From Rossellomorea vietnamensis NBRC 101237 (GTDB lineage: Bacteria > Bacillota > Bacilli > Bacillales > Bacillaceae_B): a stretch of 64,000 bases of DNA. Below the pieces are notes generated by a model. The model was not told the DNA's origin. It made no database searches and saw only the letters and a list, made by a program, of their open reading frames with translations. This document shows, in pieces, positions 33,930 to 42,410 of this stretch. Both the position numbers and the translations under genes were made by a program. The stretch's first letter is position 1. Each line of letters starts with the position of its first letter. The stretch is taken from assembly GCF_001591825.1 (NCBI RefSeq), contig NZ_BCVQ01000003.1:62001-126000 (forward strand), given 5' to 3'.

Positions 33930-35672
33930 ATGACTTTTCCTGTGAAAAAATTTCTTTCGTATTACAAACCGTATCGTTCCATTTTTTTGATTGTGCTGTT
34001 CAGTGCATTGGTCACGTCTTCCCTGTCTCTCTTTTTCCCGCTGCTTGTCCGCTATGTGACGAAGGATGTTCTGGCCGGGAGTCTTTCTACGGCTTTTGAG
34101 GATGTCCTATGGGTCGGTGTTGTGATGGTGGCTCTTGTCGTTGCTCAAAACGTTGGGAATTACATTGTGGATTACAAGGGGCATGAGATCGGGGCACGAA
34201 TGGAAACCGATATGAGAGGTGAATTATTCGCTCATCTGCAGAAGCTGTCTTTCCGTTTTTATGATAAAGAGAAGACGGGCCGGTTAATGAGCCGGGTGAC
34301 GAATGATCTGTTGATGGTATCGGAGCTTTATCATCACGGACCTGAAGATTATGTGAAATACCTGGTTCGTTTCCTTGGGGCGTTTGTGATTTTGTTTTGG
34401 ATCAACGCTCCTCTTACCCTGACTGTTTTTTGTTTCTTTCCGGTCCTCGGGTTCTTCTCTCTTTATTTCAATAAAAAGTTGAACAGGGCGCTGACGGATA
34501 ATAAAGAGCGGATCGGAGACATCAATGCCCAGGTGGAGGATTCCTTATCAGGCATTCGGGTCGTTCAGTCGTTTGCCAATGAATCTCTTGAAATCAGGAA
34601 ATTCAATGTGGAGAATGAACGTTTTTTGGAAAGCCGAAAAGGAACCTATCGTGCTGAGGCGTACTTCTATAACGGGACGGAAGCATTCATTCAACTGATT
34701 ACGGTCACCATTGTCGTCTTCGGGTCCCTTCAGATTATGAATGCGTCCCTTGACCTGGCCGACTTGATTACGTTTCTGCTATATATCGGCTTTATGATCG
34801 AGCCCATTCAGCGGCTCACTCATATGAGTACTCAATTTCAAGAAGGTGTGACAGGGTTTCAGCGATTCATGGAGATCATGAATATCAAGCCTGACATCGA
34901 GAATGCCCCTGATGCAAAGATTCTTTCAAGCGTAGAGGGACATATTTTATTGAAGAACCTATCATTTCATTATGATTCTGCCTTAGGGTCTGTATTCAAG
35001 AATTTAACTCTTGAAGTCCTCCCAGGGGAATACGTCGCGATCGTCGGACCATCGGGAGTGAGAAAAACGACGCTCAGCTCCCTGATTTCCCGTTTTTATG
35101 ACGTTTCTGAAGGTGGGATTTTTGTAGATGGGGAAAATGTAAAAAACCTGGACTTGAATTCTCTCCGAAGCAACATCGGTATCGTACAGCAGGATGTGTA
35201 CCTTTTTTCCGGCACCGTGATGGAGAATATCCGCTATGGTCAACCTGAAGCGACCGACGAAGAGGTGATGAAGGCGGCAAAGCAAGCGAACGCCGATGAA
35301 TTCATTACCCGTTTGCCACAAGGATATCACTCCGAGATAGGTCAGCGCGGCGTCCGATTATCAGGCGGTCAGAAGCAGAGGCTCAGTATCGCCCGTGTAT
35401 TTTTAAAGAATCCGCCCATCCTCATTCTTGATGAGGCGACGAGCCCCCTTGATAATGAAAGCGAAAGTGTCGTCAAGGAATCCCTGGAGCTACTGGCAAA
35501 GGGCAGGACGACACTCGTCATCGCCCATCGGTTATCGACGATCAGGAACGCTGGAAGAATCGTGGTGCTGTCAGATGGAAGGATTGTCGAGGAAGGGACA
35601 CATGAAGCGCTGCTCGAACAGAATGGTCATTATTCCAGACTGTATTCGAAGCAGTTTGAGGTTCAGGTATAA
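33930..35672 (+). CDS. ABC transporter, fused permease and ATPase (exporter type), altered Walker A
   Basis: 580 residues: six membrane segments in the first 310 residues and an ATPase domain after about 335. The signature 'LSGGQKQRLS', Walker B 'ILILDEATS' and the 'IAHRLST' H-loop are intact. The Walker A loop reads GPSGVRKT (373-380), with Arg378 where Gly is nearly invariant; AGA could come from GGA by one change. This would be expected to harm ATP binding. Half-transporters of this type export drugs or lipids as dimers. ATG 33930 follows AAAGGGG, which lies in the attenuator stem. Confidence 0.9.
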   Translation: MTFPVKKFLSYYKPYRSIFLIVLFSALVTSSLSLFFPLLVRYVTKDVLAGSLSTAFEDVLWVGVVMVALVVAQNVGNYIVDYKGHEIGARMETDMRGELFAHLQKLSFRFYDKEKTGRLMSRVTNDLLMVSELYHHGPEDYVKYLVRFLGAFVILFWINAPLTLTVFCFFPVLGFFSLYFNKKLNRALTDNKERIGDINAQVEDSLSGIRVVQSFANESLEIRKFNVENERFLESRKGTYRAEAYFYNGTEAFIQLITVTIVVFGSLQIMNASLDLADLITFLLYIGFMIEPIQRLTHMSTQFQEGVTGFQRFMEIMNIKPDIENAPDAKILSSVEGHILLKNLSFHYDSALGSVFKNLTLEVLPGEYVAIVGPSGVRKTTLSSLISRFYDVSEGGIFVDGENVKNLDLNSLRSNIGIVQQDVYLFSGTVMENIRYGQPEATDEEVMKAAKQANADEFITRLPQGYHSEIGQRGVRLSGGQKQRLSIARVFLKNPPILILDEATSPLDNESESVVKESLELLAKGRTTLVIAHRLSTIRNAGRIVVLSDGRIVEEGTHEALLEQNGHYSRLYSKQFEVQV

Positions 35673-35679
35673 AGGAGAA

Positions 35680-35712
35680 GGCTCTCATACCGTTTGGGTG
35701 TGAGAGCCTTTT
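35680..35712 (+). terminator. hairpin terminator of the ABC exporter
   Basis: GGCTCTCATACC (35680-35691) pairs with GGTGTGAGAGCC (35697-35708), one wobble, followed by TTTT. Confidence 0.85.
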
Positions 35713-35826
35713 GAATTTCCATAAGATACACTTATTGATTTTCATAAAATAATAATCATTACCTTATTAGATGAATTCAGTTAGCATAGAACTTATCAAA
35801 AGGCTTTTTCGATTAGGAGGATTCAC

Positions 35827-36288
35827 TTGGAGAGAGAATTGCAGTTTAGAGAAGCTACTGAAAAAGACGTTGATCGTATCGTGGAAATGCTTGCTGATGA
35901 CGTACTCGGAAGTAAAAGGGAACGTTATGAGCATCCCCTACCTGAAAGCTACATCCAAGCATTTAACGCCATCGATACTGACCCCAACAATGAATTGGTC
36001 GTCGCTTGTCAAGGGGAGGAAGTTGTCGGCGTCCAGCAAATCACGTTCACTCCTTACCTCACCCATCAAGGCGGATGGAGAGCGACGATTGAGGGTGTCA
36101 GGACATCTGCTTCTGTAAGAGGGGAAGGCGTGGGGACGAAGATGATCCAGTGGGCCATCGCCCGTGCTGAAGAACGCGGATGCCACCTCATTCAATTGAC
36201 GACGGATAAGCAAAGACCGGATGCATTGAGGTTTTATGAGAGGTTGGGCTTTAAAGCCACCCATGAAGGGCTGAAGCTTAAGCAGTGA
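35827..36288 (+). CDS. GNAT family N-acetyltransferase
   Basis: 153 residues. The start is TTG at 35827 after TAGGAGG at six bases. Loop 'VRTSASVRGEGVGTKMIQWAIARAEERG' and 'TTDKQRPDALRFYERLGF' are the CoA-binding motifs. Substrate unknown. Single gene between two terminators. Confidence 0.88.
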   Translation: MERELQFREATEKDVDRIVEMLADDVLGSKRERYEHPLPESYIQAFNAIDTDPNNELVVACQGEEVVGVQQITFTPYLTHQGGWRATIEGVRTSASVRGEGVGTKMIQWAIARAEERGCHLIQLTTDKQRPDALRFYERLGFKATHEGLKLKQ

Positions 36289-36295
36289 GATATGA

Positions 36296-36323
36296 CAAAA
36301 CGCTTGGAGATCCAAGCGTTTTG
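36296..36323. terminator. bidirectional hairpin terminator
   Basis: CAAAACGCTTGGA (36296-36308) pairs perfectly with TCCAAGCGTTTTG (36311-36323). A/T-rich ends serve both the acetyltransferase gene (stop 36288) and the converging gene (stop 36328). Confidence 0.8.
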
Positions 36324-36327
36324 TGGT

Positions 36328-36768
36328 TCACTTCACTTCCACTGAAAACACATAACTCCCGTCCCCCTGCTTCCAATGGGCCACTAGATGATAGACATAG
36401 ACCCCTTTCTCGCTAGGAACCACGATCGTATGATTCTTCATGTTCACGCTTTCCACCTGCTCTTTCCCGATCCACTGCTCTGCCCCGATCTTTTGAGGTT
36501 TCTTTTTAAATGTCACTGTGATTTCCTCACCTGGTGACACGGGGGTTGGTTGATCTTCCCCTGCCATCGCCACTACACTTGAATATGCTTTATCCACACA
36601 TCCCCCTGAAAGGAGTCCGTCCCAGCAATAGGAACCTTCTGTTGTGGGGATACTGACTTCTCCTGCTGTTACATTTGGTGTCGGTGGCGCTGTACGGAAA
36701 GGTTGAATAATAAATAGAATAATCGCGATCACTGCAATGATATTACTCATTGCCAATGCCTTTTTCAT
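36328..36768 (-). CDS. hypothetical exported protein
   Basis: 146 residues from the ATG at 36768, preceded by AAGGGGAG. One N-terminal membrane segment (about 5-24), then a beta-rich domain with a Cys pair ('YCWDGLLSGGC'). No family recognised. Confidence 0.65.
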   Translation of the reverse strand: MKKALAMSNIIAVIAIILFIIQPFRTAPPTPNVTAGEVSIPTTEGSYCWDGLLSGGCVDKAYSSVVAMAGEDQPTPVSPGEEITVTFKKKPQKIGAEQWIGKEQVESVNMKNHTIVVPSEKGVYVYHLVAHWKQGDGSYVFSVEVK

Positions 36769-36814
36769 TTCCATCTCCCCTTTTAAACGTTAGACGTATC
36801 CCATAGGAAAAGGG

Positions 36815-37525
36815 TTACCCTTCCACCCTTTCCCTCCTTACAAGCATCCCCATGGGAACATACGTCACATAAAACACGACAAGTGCCGCAATTTCGAGAT
36901 TAATATAATATATGATCCCCGTTCCGAAAAAGGACAAGATCGTTTTCGATTCTGTGGGATTGGCCAGGTAGAAGAAGTTCGTATCAAGAAGGATGTTCAG
37001 GAAGAAGATCGGCACGGCGAGAAGATTGACCATAAGGAACCCGGTCCAAATGGCTTTCCTTGGGACCCGGTAGCCCTCATACACGATGAAATAAAGGACA
37101 GACCACGCAATGGCTGCATGATGGAGGAAGTATTTTAAAAAGCGGTAATGAGGAAATTGATAAGCCATTTCTGGTGTCACCATGCTTAAGATTGGGGGGA
37201 GAAATCCGATAAAGAACAGGAGATAAAAGGCCTTCTGATTCTGTTTCAAGAATAAATAAATGGCGATGAACGTACTGACGGAACAGAGCTGCAGAGGCAG
37301 ATCCCCCAACTCCCACTGTCTCGTTGACACGAGCCAGATGTGCCAGGACACCTCACTCAGCACGAGCATCGAAAAAAGCGTCCATTTTAGCACATTTTGA
37401 TACCTCTTCAGGAAATGTCTGAAATACACCAGCCAAAACGATAATGCCACAAACATCAACAGCACCGAGATATGGGGAACAGAAAACAACTCGAACGTCT
37501 GCATCTCTGTCACAGAAAACATCAT
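36815..37525 (-). CDS. TIGR02206 family membrane protein, YwaF-like
   Basis: 236 residues with seven membrane segments. 'LPLQLCSVSTFIAIY' and 'HYRFLKYFLHHAAIAWSVLY' match the TIGR02206/YwaF family of integral membrane proteins of unknown function. GGGGTGGC precedes a double ATG; either may be used. Confidence 0.85.
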   Translation of the reverse strand: MMFSVTEMQTFELFSVPHISVLLMFVALSFWLVYFRHFLKRYQNVLKWTLFSMLVLSEVSWHIWLVSTRQWELGDLPLQLCSVSTFIAIYLFLKQNQKAFYLLFFIGFLPPILSMVTPEMAYQFPHYRFLKYFLHHAAIAWSVLYFIVYEGYRVPRKAIWTGFLMVNLLAVPIFFLNILLDTNFFYLANPTESKTILSFFGTGIIYYINLEIAALVVFYVTYVPMGMLVRRERVEG

Positions 37526-37604
37526 GCCACCCCTATTCCGTTTGAAAAGTGGTTATCATGGATAGTGTATTCGGTATAGGGGTTGACTAAGTCTGCCTTC
37601 CAAT

Positions 37605-37627
37605 AAAAAAGCCCCCTTCGAGAGGGG
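37605..37627 (-). terminator. hairpin terminator of the SDR gene
   Basis: CCCCT (37613-37617) pairs with AGGGG (37623-37627) and the minus strand continues GGCTTTTTT. The stem is short but GC-rich and sits ten bases after the stop. Confidence 0.65.
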
Positions 37628-37636
37628 ACATCCATT

Positions 37637-38470
37637 CTATAACGTAAACGGCGGGATATACCGACCATCCACATCCGTAAAATCATATTCTTTCGCAAGG
37701 TCACCTGCCCTCAACGCACGTCCCGTCTTCTCCATCACATTTGAGTCCATCGCGAGTGCCGTGATGGCACGACCCACATAATGAGGGGTTTCAGATACCT
37801 TCAAGTCTTCGGATTCCTGCCAGTTTTCCTTGTTGACTCCCATATGTTCAAGTACGAGCTCTGTCCTCATGAATCCCGGGGATACGGCCATGACGGCAAT
37901 CCCGTCTTCTTTCAGCTCTTCTGAAAGTCCGTACGCCATGCGGACGAGGGCATTTTTCGCCAGATCATAATAGAACTGTCCCGTGTACTTCCCTTCATCC
38001 CAGAACGTCGTATGAACGATCAGGGCTTCTTTATTTTCCCGAAGCAGAGGGATAGCAAAGTGATTGGTCGCAAGCTGCGCCCTCACGCCTGCCGTGAACA
38101 TTGTATCCCAGTTTTCAAGGGACTGTTCCCAGAATGCTCCCGGGTTCACGCCGATATCATGTGCGCCCCATACGTTATTGATGAGAATATCAAGCTTTCC
38201 CTGTTCCTCCCGAATTTGCTCAATGACTGCTTTCGTTTCGGCATCGACTGTATGATCACAGCGTACCGCAATCCCTGTACCACCGGCTTCATCAATCCGG
38301 GCAGCCGTGTCATCAATCGTGCCCGGAAAGTTCTGTGTTGAATGTCCCTTCGTACTGCGACCGGTGACATAAACCGTGGCTCCTGCTTTTCCAAGTTCAA
38401 TGGCGATTGCACGCCCTGCGCCCCGACTTGCTCCTGTTACGAGTGCTACTTTTCCTTCGAGTGTTTTCAT
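37637..38470 (-). CDS. short-chain dehydrogenase/reductase
   Basis: 277 residues from ATG 38470 (AAAGGA upstream). 'ALVTGASRGAGRAIAIEL' is the NAD(P) loop, 'ILINNVWG' the NNAG-like strand, and 'YYDLAKNALVR' supplies the YxxxK active site. It resembles DHRS1-like SDRs. Substrate unknown. It is divergent from the WYL regulator gene at 38580 with 109 bases between, so that regulator probably controls it. Confidence 0.9.
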   Translation of the reverse strand: MKTLEGKVALVTGASRGAGRAIAIELGKAGATVYVTGRSTKGHSTQNFPGTIDDTAARIDEAGGTGIAVRCDHTVDAETKAVIEQIREEQGKLDILINNVWGAHDIGVNPGAFWEQSLENWDTMFTAGVRAQLATNHFAIPLLRENKEALIVHTTFWDEGKYTGQFYYDLAKNALVRMAYGLSEELKEDGIAVMAVSPGFMRTELVLEHMGVNKENWQESEDLKVSETPHYVGRAITALAMDSNVMEKTGRALRAGDLAKEYDFTDVDGRYIPPFTL

Positions 38471-38579
38471 CCAACCATTCCTTTCAACATCTAAGATAAC
38501 CCCATTATACGATTCCATTCTTGACATCCTTTGTCATATTTCATTAAATAATAGAAAAACGAAGAAAAAGGTGATCGAT

Positions 38580-39548
38580 ATGAGAGGAGATAGATTGGTA
38601 TCCATTCTGCTACTTCTACAAACACACGGCCGAATGACCGCGAAGGAATTAGCGGAGAAATTGGAGGTATCGGAGCGGACCATCCACCGGGACATGGATG
38701 CCCTGAGCGGCACCGGAATTCCCGTGGTGGCGGAACGGGGCCAAAACGGGGGCTGGTCGCTCCTCGAAGATTACCGGACGGATCTGACCGGGTTGAAGGA
38801 ATCGGAAATCCGTGCACTATTCGTGTCTCCTTCCCTACATCTCCTGGATGATCTCGGACTGACCCGAACGACCGAAGAAGCGCGGAACAAGCTCATCGCC
38901 TCCCTCCCATCGATTTACCAGGAAAAGGCGAAAGACGTGTGGAACCGGATCCAGATCGACACCAGTTCCTGGCGAAAACAGAAAGACAAGACAGCCTCCC
39001 TTGAAATGATCAAAGAGGCGATCTTCCAGGAAATTAAACTAGTCATCACCTATGAACGTGCAGATGGAGAAACCGATGACCGCGTGGTGGAACCACTGGG
39101 GCTCGTGGCGAAAGGGGATCTTTGGTATCTCGTCGCTGCCAAGGAAAACGGGGAAATTCGTAACTACCGGGTTTCCCGGATTCATCATGCCGAAAAAATG
39201 GACGGGACATTCCGAAGACCCGATGGCTTTGACCTGGCACAGTATTGGTCATCCTCCACAACATCCTTTATCAAGACTCTTCCCTCTTTCGAAGTGAAAG
39301 TCGAGGTGGCGCCACAAGTGTTATCCAGGCTCACCTTCACGGGACGGTTTGCCCGGGTCCTTGAAGTCGGGGAACGGAGAGGCGCGGAATGGATACCTGT
39401 GACGCTTTCTTTCAATACGGAAGAAGAGGCAAAAGGCTATCTGATCGGGTTCGCCGATCAAGTAAACATCATTGAACCGGCTGACCTCAAGCAAAAGGTC
39501 CTGGAGATGGCTGAGGCTACGGTTTCATTTTATCGACAAATGGAATAA
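38580..39548 (+). CDS. HTH and WYL-domain transcriptional regulator
   Basis: 322 residues from ATG 38580 after AAAGGTGATC. N-terminal DeoR-type HTH ('MTAKELAEKLEVSERTIHRDMDAL'), central WYL-like domain ('AIFQEIKLVITYERADGET...VEPLGLVAKGDLWYLVA') and a C-terminal WCX-type region. Such YafY/YobV-like regulators bind a small ligand or nucleic acid through the WYL domain. Likely controls the divergent SDR gene. Confidence 0.9.
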   Translation: MRGDRLVSILLLLQTHGRMTAKELAEKLEVSERTIHRDMDALSGTGIPVVAERGQNGGWSLLEDYRTDLTGLKESEIRALFVSPSLHLLDDLGLTRTTEEARNKLIASLPSIYQEKAKDVWNRIQIDTSSWRKQKDKTASLEMIKEAIFQEIKLVITYERADGETDDRVVEPLGLVAKGDLWYLVAAKENGEIRNYRVSRIHHAEKMDGTFRRPDGFDLAQYWSSSTTSFIKTLPSFEVKVEVAPQVLSRLTFTGRFARVLEVGERRGAEWIPVTLSFNTEEEAKGYLIGFADQVNIIEPADLKQKVLEMAEATVSFYRQME

Positions 39549-39602
39549 TTTTTCCTTTTCTCCGATATGTTTTTTAAAAAACGCTAACTGAGGAGAATTC
39601 CC

Positions 39603-40535
39603 ATGAAAAATATTCTATTATTTGCCGATCCGGGTATAGACGATTCAGTGGCCATCATGTACGCCCTCTTGAATCCGGACATTAACATACTCGGCATCGT
39701 ATCCAGTTACGGAAATGTCGAAAAGAAGCAGGCCACCGATAACATCGCCTATCTGCTCAAACTTGCCGGAAGGACGGATATTCCCATCATCGGTGGTTCC
39801 AACAGCCCATCCTCTGGTGAGATCCCTACCTATTATCCCGAAATTCACGGACAGGAAGGACTGGGTCCGATTCGTCCTCCGGAAAACTTTGCGGGTGAAC
39901 TCACGAATTTCTCCAAACTTTACACCATCATTGAAGAGAATCAGGACGTCACGATCGTCGATGTCGGAAGGAATACGTCACTCGCTTCCCTTTACCTGTT
40001 GGGCGAAGACATAGCTGAAAAAGTAAAAGAATTTTATATTATGGGAGGTGCCTTTTTCGTACCGGGAAACGTCACCCCGTCAGCCGAAGCAAACTTCTAC
40101 GGAGATCCCATTGCTTCAGAGCTGTTGGTCAAGAATCTCGACAATCTGTACATCGCCCCTTTAAACGTTACGAACAAAGCAATCATCACCCTTGAACAGG
40201 TCAAAACCATCCAGGAGATGAACGGGAATCCACTCATCGAGATCCTCGATGACGTCATGACTTACTATATCAATGCCTACAAGAAACTGATCCCCGGCAT
40301 AAACGGCGCCCCGCTCCACGATGTCGTCACCCTCTCACTCATGGTAAACCCCGACATGGGGAAAACGATCAGAAGGGACGTGGAAGTACTGACTACAGGG
40401 CTCGGCCAAGGTACCTCCATCGCTGATTTCAGGGTCAGCTCCAAACCGGCTGAAAAGAATATCAACATCTATCTGGAGATTGACTACCAAATGTTCGTGA
40501 ACGATTTCATAGAGGTCATGACCAGAAAAAGATAA
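39603..40535 (+). CDS. inosine-uridine preferring nucleoside hydrolase family
   Basis: 310 residues. The N-terminal calcium/active-site loop reads 'FADPGIDD' (usual DTDPGIDD; the first Asp is replaced by Phe, the other three kept), and 'NGAPLHDVVTLSLM' supplies the C-terminal Asp. It would cleave the N-glycosidic bond of nucleosides. CTGAGGAG precedes the ATG. Single gene. Confidence 0.87.
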   Translation: MKNILLFADPGIDDSVAIMYALLNPDINILGIVSSYGNVEKKQATDNIAYLLKLAGRTDIPIIGGSNSPSSGEIPTYYPEIHGQEGLGPIRPPENFAGELTNFSKLYTIIEENQDVTIVDVGRNTSLASLYLLGEDIAEKVKEFYIMGGAFFVPGNVTPSAEANFYGDPIASELLVKNLDNLYIAPLNVTNKAIITLEQVKTIQEMNGNPLIEILDDVMTYYINAYKKLIPGINGAPLHDVVTLSLMVNPDMGKTIRRDVEVLTTGLGQGTSIADFRVSSKPAEKNINIYLEIDYQMFVNDFIEVMTRKR

Positions 40536-40551
40536 CTTGTTGAAATAAAAT

Positions 40552-40589
40552 AGAAGGGATTGGCCCATTTGCTTCAGCCAATCCCTTCT
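40552..40589. terminator. bidirectional hairpin terminator
   Basis: AGAAGGGATTGGC (40552-40564) pairs perfectly with GCCAATCCCTTCT (40577-40589), 13 bp, between the nucleoside hydrolase (stop 40535) and the converging MBL gene (stop 40594). Confidence 0.85.
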
Positions 40590-40593
40590 TATC

Positions 40594-41271
40594 CTACTGA
40601 CTCTTTTCCCCAATCGCGATTAACTCCTGGAGGAACACGTCAATTTCCCCCACCAGCACGCCTCCATGGCCTGTACACAGTACATCCGCATCATATTCCT
40701 TCATGATTCTCAGGCCGTCCAGGAATACAGGCAGGTCCGTAACCCCGCCACCTTGAAGATACTCGACCCAGGCTTCTCTCAGGTCATCCCCTTTTGAAAC
40801 AAGCCCTCCATCTGATAGAGGATCTCCAAAGAAACAGAGGAAGTCGCCAGTGAACAATGTTCTGGACGGACGATGAAAGAAAATCACAGAACCCGGAGAA
40901 TGGTACCCGACTCTCCTGTAGTCGTAATCCCCTATCGTTCCCCTGTCAAGGAGCTCTCCCATTATGGAAGACTCAGAAGGCAACGTCTCCTCAGCATGGA
41001 TGACCTTCCTAGCCTTCGTAAATAACACCTCACCTCCCACATGATCCTCATGACCATGGGTGATGAGCATCAGCTTTACATCGTCTGCCGTTTTCCCGAT
41101 TTTATTTAAGGCGTGCTGCAGAAACACCAAGTGGCCTTCTTTACACGAGTCGACCACAGTCAATCCTGCTTCTTCCTCAATGATGTACGCATTCGTATAG
41201 GTATTCCACTCAGCATCCCAAATCGCCAGCACATAGATACGATCATTCACCCGCTCCAATTTGTATTCCAC
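40594..41271 (-). CDS. MBL-fold metallo-hydrolase
   Basis: 225 residues with the di-zinc motif 'THGHEDHVGG' and the later Asp and His ('LFTGDFL', 'LCTGHGG'). Substrate unknown; glyoxalase II-like or lactonase activity possible. The start is probably GTG at 41271, since GGAGGGGGAGC lies just before it; an upstream ATG at 41313 would place the site inside the frame. Confidence 0.85.
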   Translation of the reverse strand: MEYKLERVNDRIYVLAIWDAEWNTYTNAYIIEEEAGLTVVDSCKEGHLVFLQHALNKIGKTADDVKLMLITHGHEDHVGGEVLFTKARKVIHAEETLPSESSIMGELLDRGTIGDYDYRRVGYHSPGSVIFFHRPSRTLFTGDFLCFFGDPLSDGGLVSKGDDLREAWVEYLQGGGVTDLPVFLDGLRIMKEYDADVLCTGHGGVLVGEIDVFLQELIAIGEKSQ

Positions 41272-41326
41272 TTTCGCTCCCCCTCCTACATTCCACTTGA
41301 TTCCATACCACAAATAGAAGTTGAAA

Positions 41327-41560
41327 TTAGTAGATCAAACCTTCAATGGACACCAGAATCAATAAAAGAGACACAGCAAAAAACAGATAGCTTCGATAGG
41401 ATTTCCGGTTCTTCTGTCGTTCTTCCGCTCCCATCACGACCATCATGATTGCCAAACCTGCCATTGTAAAAGGAAGGATGCTATTATTATTTGAACTTAA
41501 TCCATATAGTGATAGTGCCAAAACCATAAGGGCACTCGTAATTCTAACTTTTTTCAGCAC
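41327..41560 (-). CDS. small hypothetical membrane protein
   Basis: 77 residues, three short hydrophobic segments (about 8-20, 28-44, 57-75) with a polar loop 'AEERQKNRKSY'. No recognised family. It lies 55 bases before the MBL gene on the same strand. Confidence 0.6.
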   Translation of the reverse strand: MLKKVRITSALMVLALSLYGLSSNNNSILPFTMAGLAIMMVVMGAEERQKNRKSYRSYLFFAVSLLLILVSIEGLIY

Positions 41561-41589
41561 GGTAGATTCCTCATCTCTTCTTATGTAAC

Positions 41590-41620
41590 AAAAAAGGGCC
41601 TGACCCCCGATTCAGGTCAG
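41590..41620 (-). terminator. hairpin terminator of the VOC gene
   Basis: CTGACC (41600-41605) pairs with GGTCAG (41615-41620), extended by further pairs, and the minus strand ends in CCCTTTTTT. It begins 13 bases after the stop at 41633. Confidence 0.75.
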
Positions 41621-41632
41621 ACACCCCATCCT

Positions 41633-42028
41633 CTACTTCGCGTCCTTATCGGGCTGATGAATCCCGAACACATTGCCTTCCGTGTCTATGTAATATCCTT
41701 GCCATGCCATTCCCGGCAGAGCATACTTCGGCATGGCGACCTTGCCGCCGTGCTCAAGAATCAGTTTCTCGGTTTCATCATAATTCCCAACGCCCATCGT
41801 ACAAGAATACCCGTTCATCGGCTGATTCGGCTGAGGTGAAGGACTTTGACGCTGCATCAATGCACCATTGATCCCCATCTCATTCTCGTCCCCTGTCACA
41901 GCCCCCACATAAGGCATTCCGGCGTATTCGCTCCAGTCCTCGAACTTCCAGCCAAATACTTCCCCGTAAAACGTCTTGGCCCGTTCCATATCATCCACAT
42001 GTACTTCGAAATGTACCATTCTCCCCAT
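41633..42028 (-). CDS. VOC family protein
   Basis: 131 residues, 'VHFEVHVDDMERAKTFYGEVFGWKFEDW' then 'YYIDTEGNVFGIHQPD', the pattern of a glyoxalase-like VOC domain. Substrate unknown. Single gene. Confidence 0.87.
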   Translation of the reverse strand: MGRMVHFEVHVDDMERAKTFYGEVFGWKFEDWSEYAGMPYVGAVTGDENEMGINGALMQRQSPSPQPNQPMNGYSCTMGVGNYDETEKLILEHGGKVAMPKYALPGMAWQGYYIDTEGNVFGIHQPDKDAK

Positions 42029-42252
42029 GGTTCATACCTCCCATATACTGTCTTTCATTAGTATGATTTCGTTATTAAGAGGAGAAAACCTTCTTTTATT
42101 TTTATTAAATACGGTTCATTCTAGTGGACTTACTTTCTGACACAATACCTGACCAACCCCAAGGATGAAATCACAAAAGACTAACAAAAACAAACAGATA
42201 TAATCGGGCAAACAAGAAATATTTTATGATCCAACCCGTCTATCATTACGTA

Positions 42253-42334
42253 TTCTTCATATATAACATTTGTGAAGAAAGTCAAAAGTTTCTTTGTCGG
42301 TTATGTTACATATCCACATTTCTTCACTTTTTTT
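42253..42334 (+). promoter_or_regulatory. two mutually exclusive hairpins, the second with a T-run
   Basis: TTCTTCA (42253-42259) pairs with TGAAGAA (42273-42279). The same segment, as GTGAAGAAA (42272-42280), also pairs with TTTCTTCAC (42319-42327), which is followed by seven T. This is the arrangement of an antiterminator and terminator, but no upstream gene or clear promoter was found. Confidence 0.35.
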
Positions 42335-42347
42335 CACACAAATATTA

Positions 42348-42376
42348 TTGAACAAAGGTTGAAGCTTAACTATTAT
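42348..42376 (+). promoter_or_regulatory. SigA-type promoter of the DeoR/NosL operon
   Basis: TTGAAC (42348-42353), a 17-base spacer, then TATTAT (42371-42376). It is 35 bases before the ATG at 42411. Confidence 0.7.
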
Positions 42377-42410
42377 GAATCTAGTAAACAAAGAAGAAAG
42401 GAAGGGTATT

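Larger units (their letters stand above)
42029..42410 (+). other. 382-bp intergenic region before the DeoR/NosL operon
   Basis: No supported gene. It holds overlapping hairpins at 42253-42334 with a T-run and, downstream, a good promoter (42348-42376) for the regulator gene. The rest is AT-rich without visible features. Confidence 0.6.

Noticed and set aside
35741-35770. Fur-box-like ATAATAATCATTA before the TTG-started acetyltransferase gene
   Set aside because: Only partial match to the 7-1-7 consensus in an AT-rich stretch; no iron-related gene follows.
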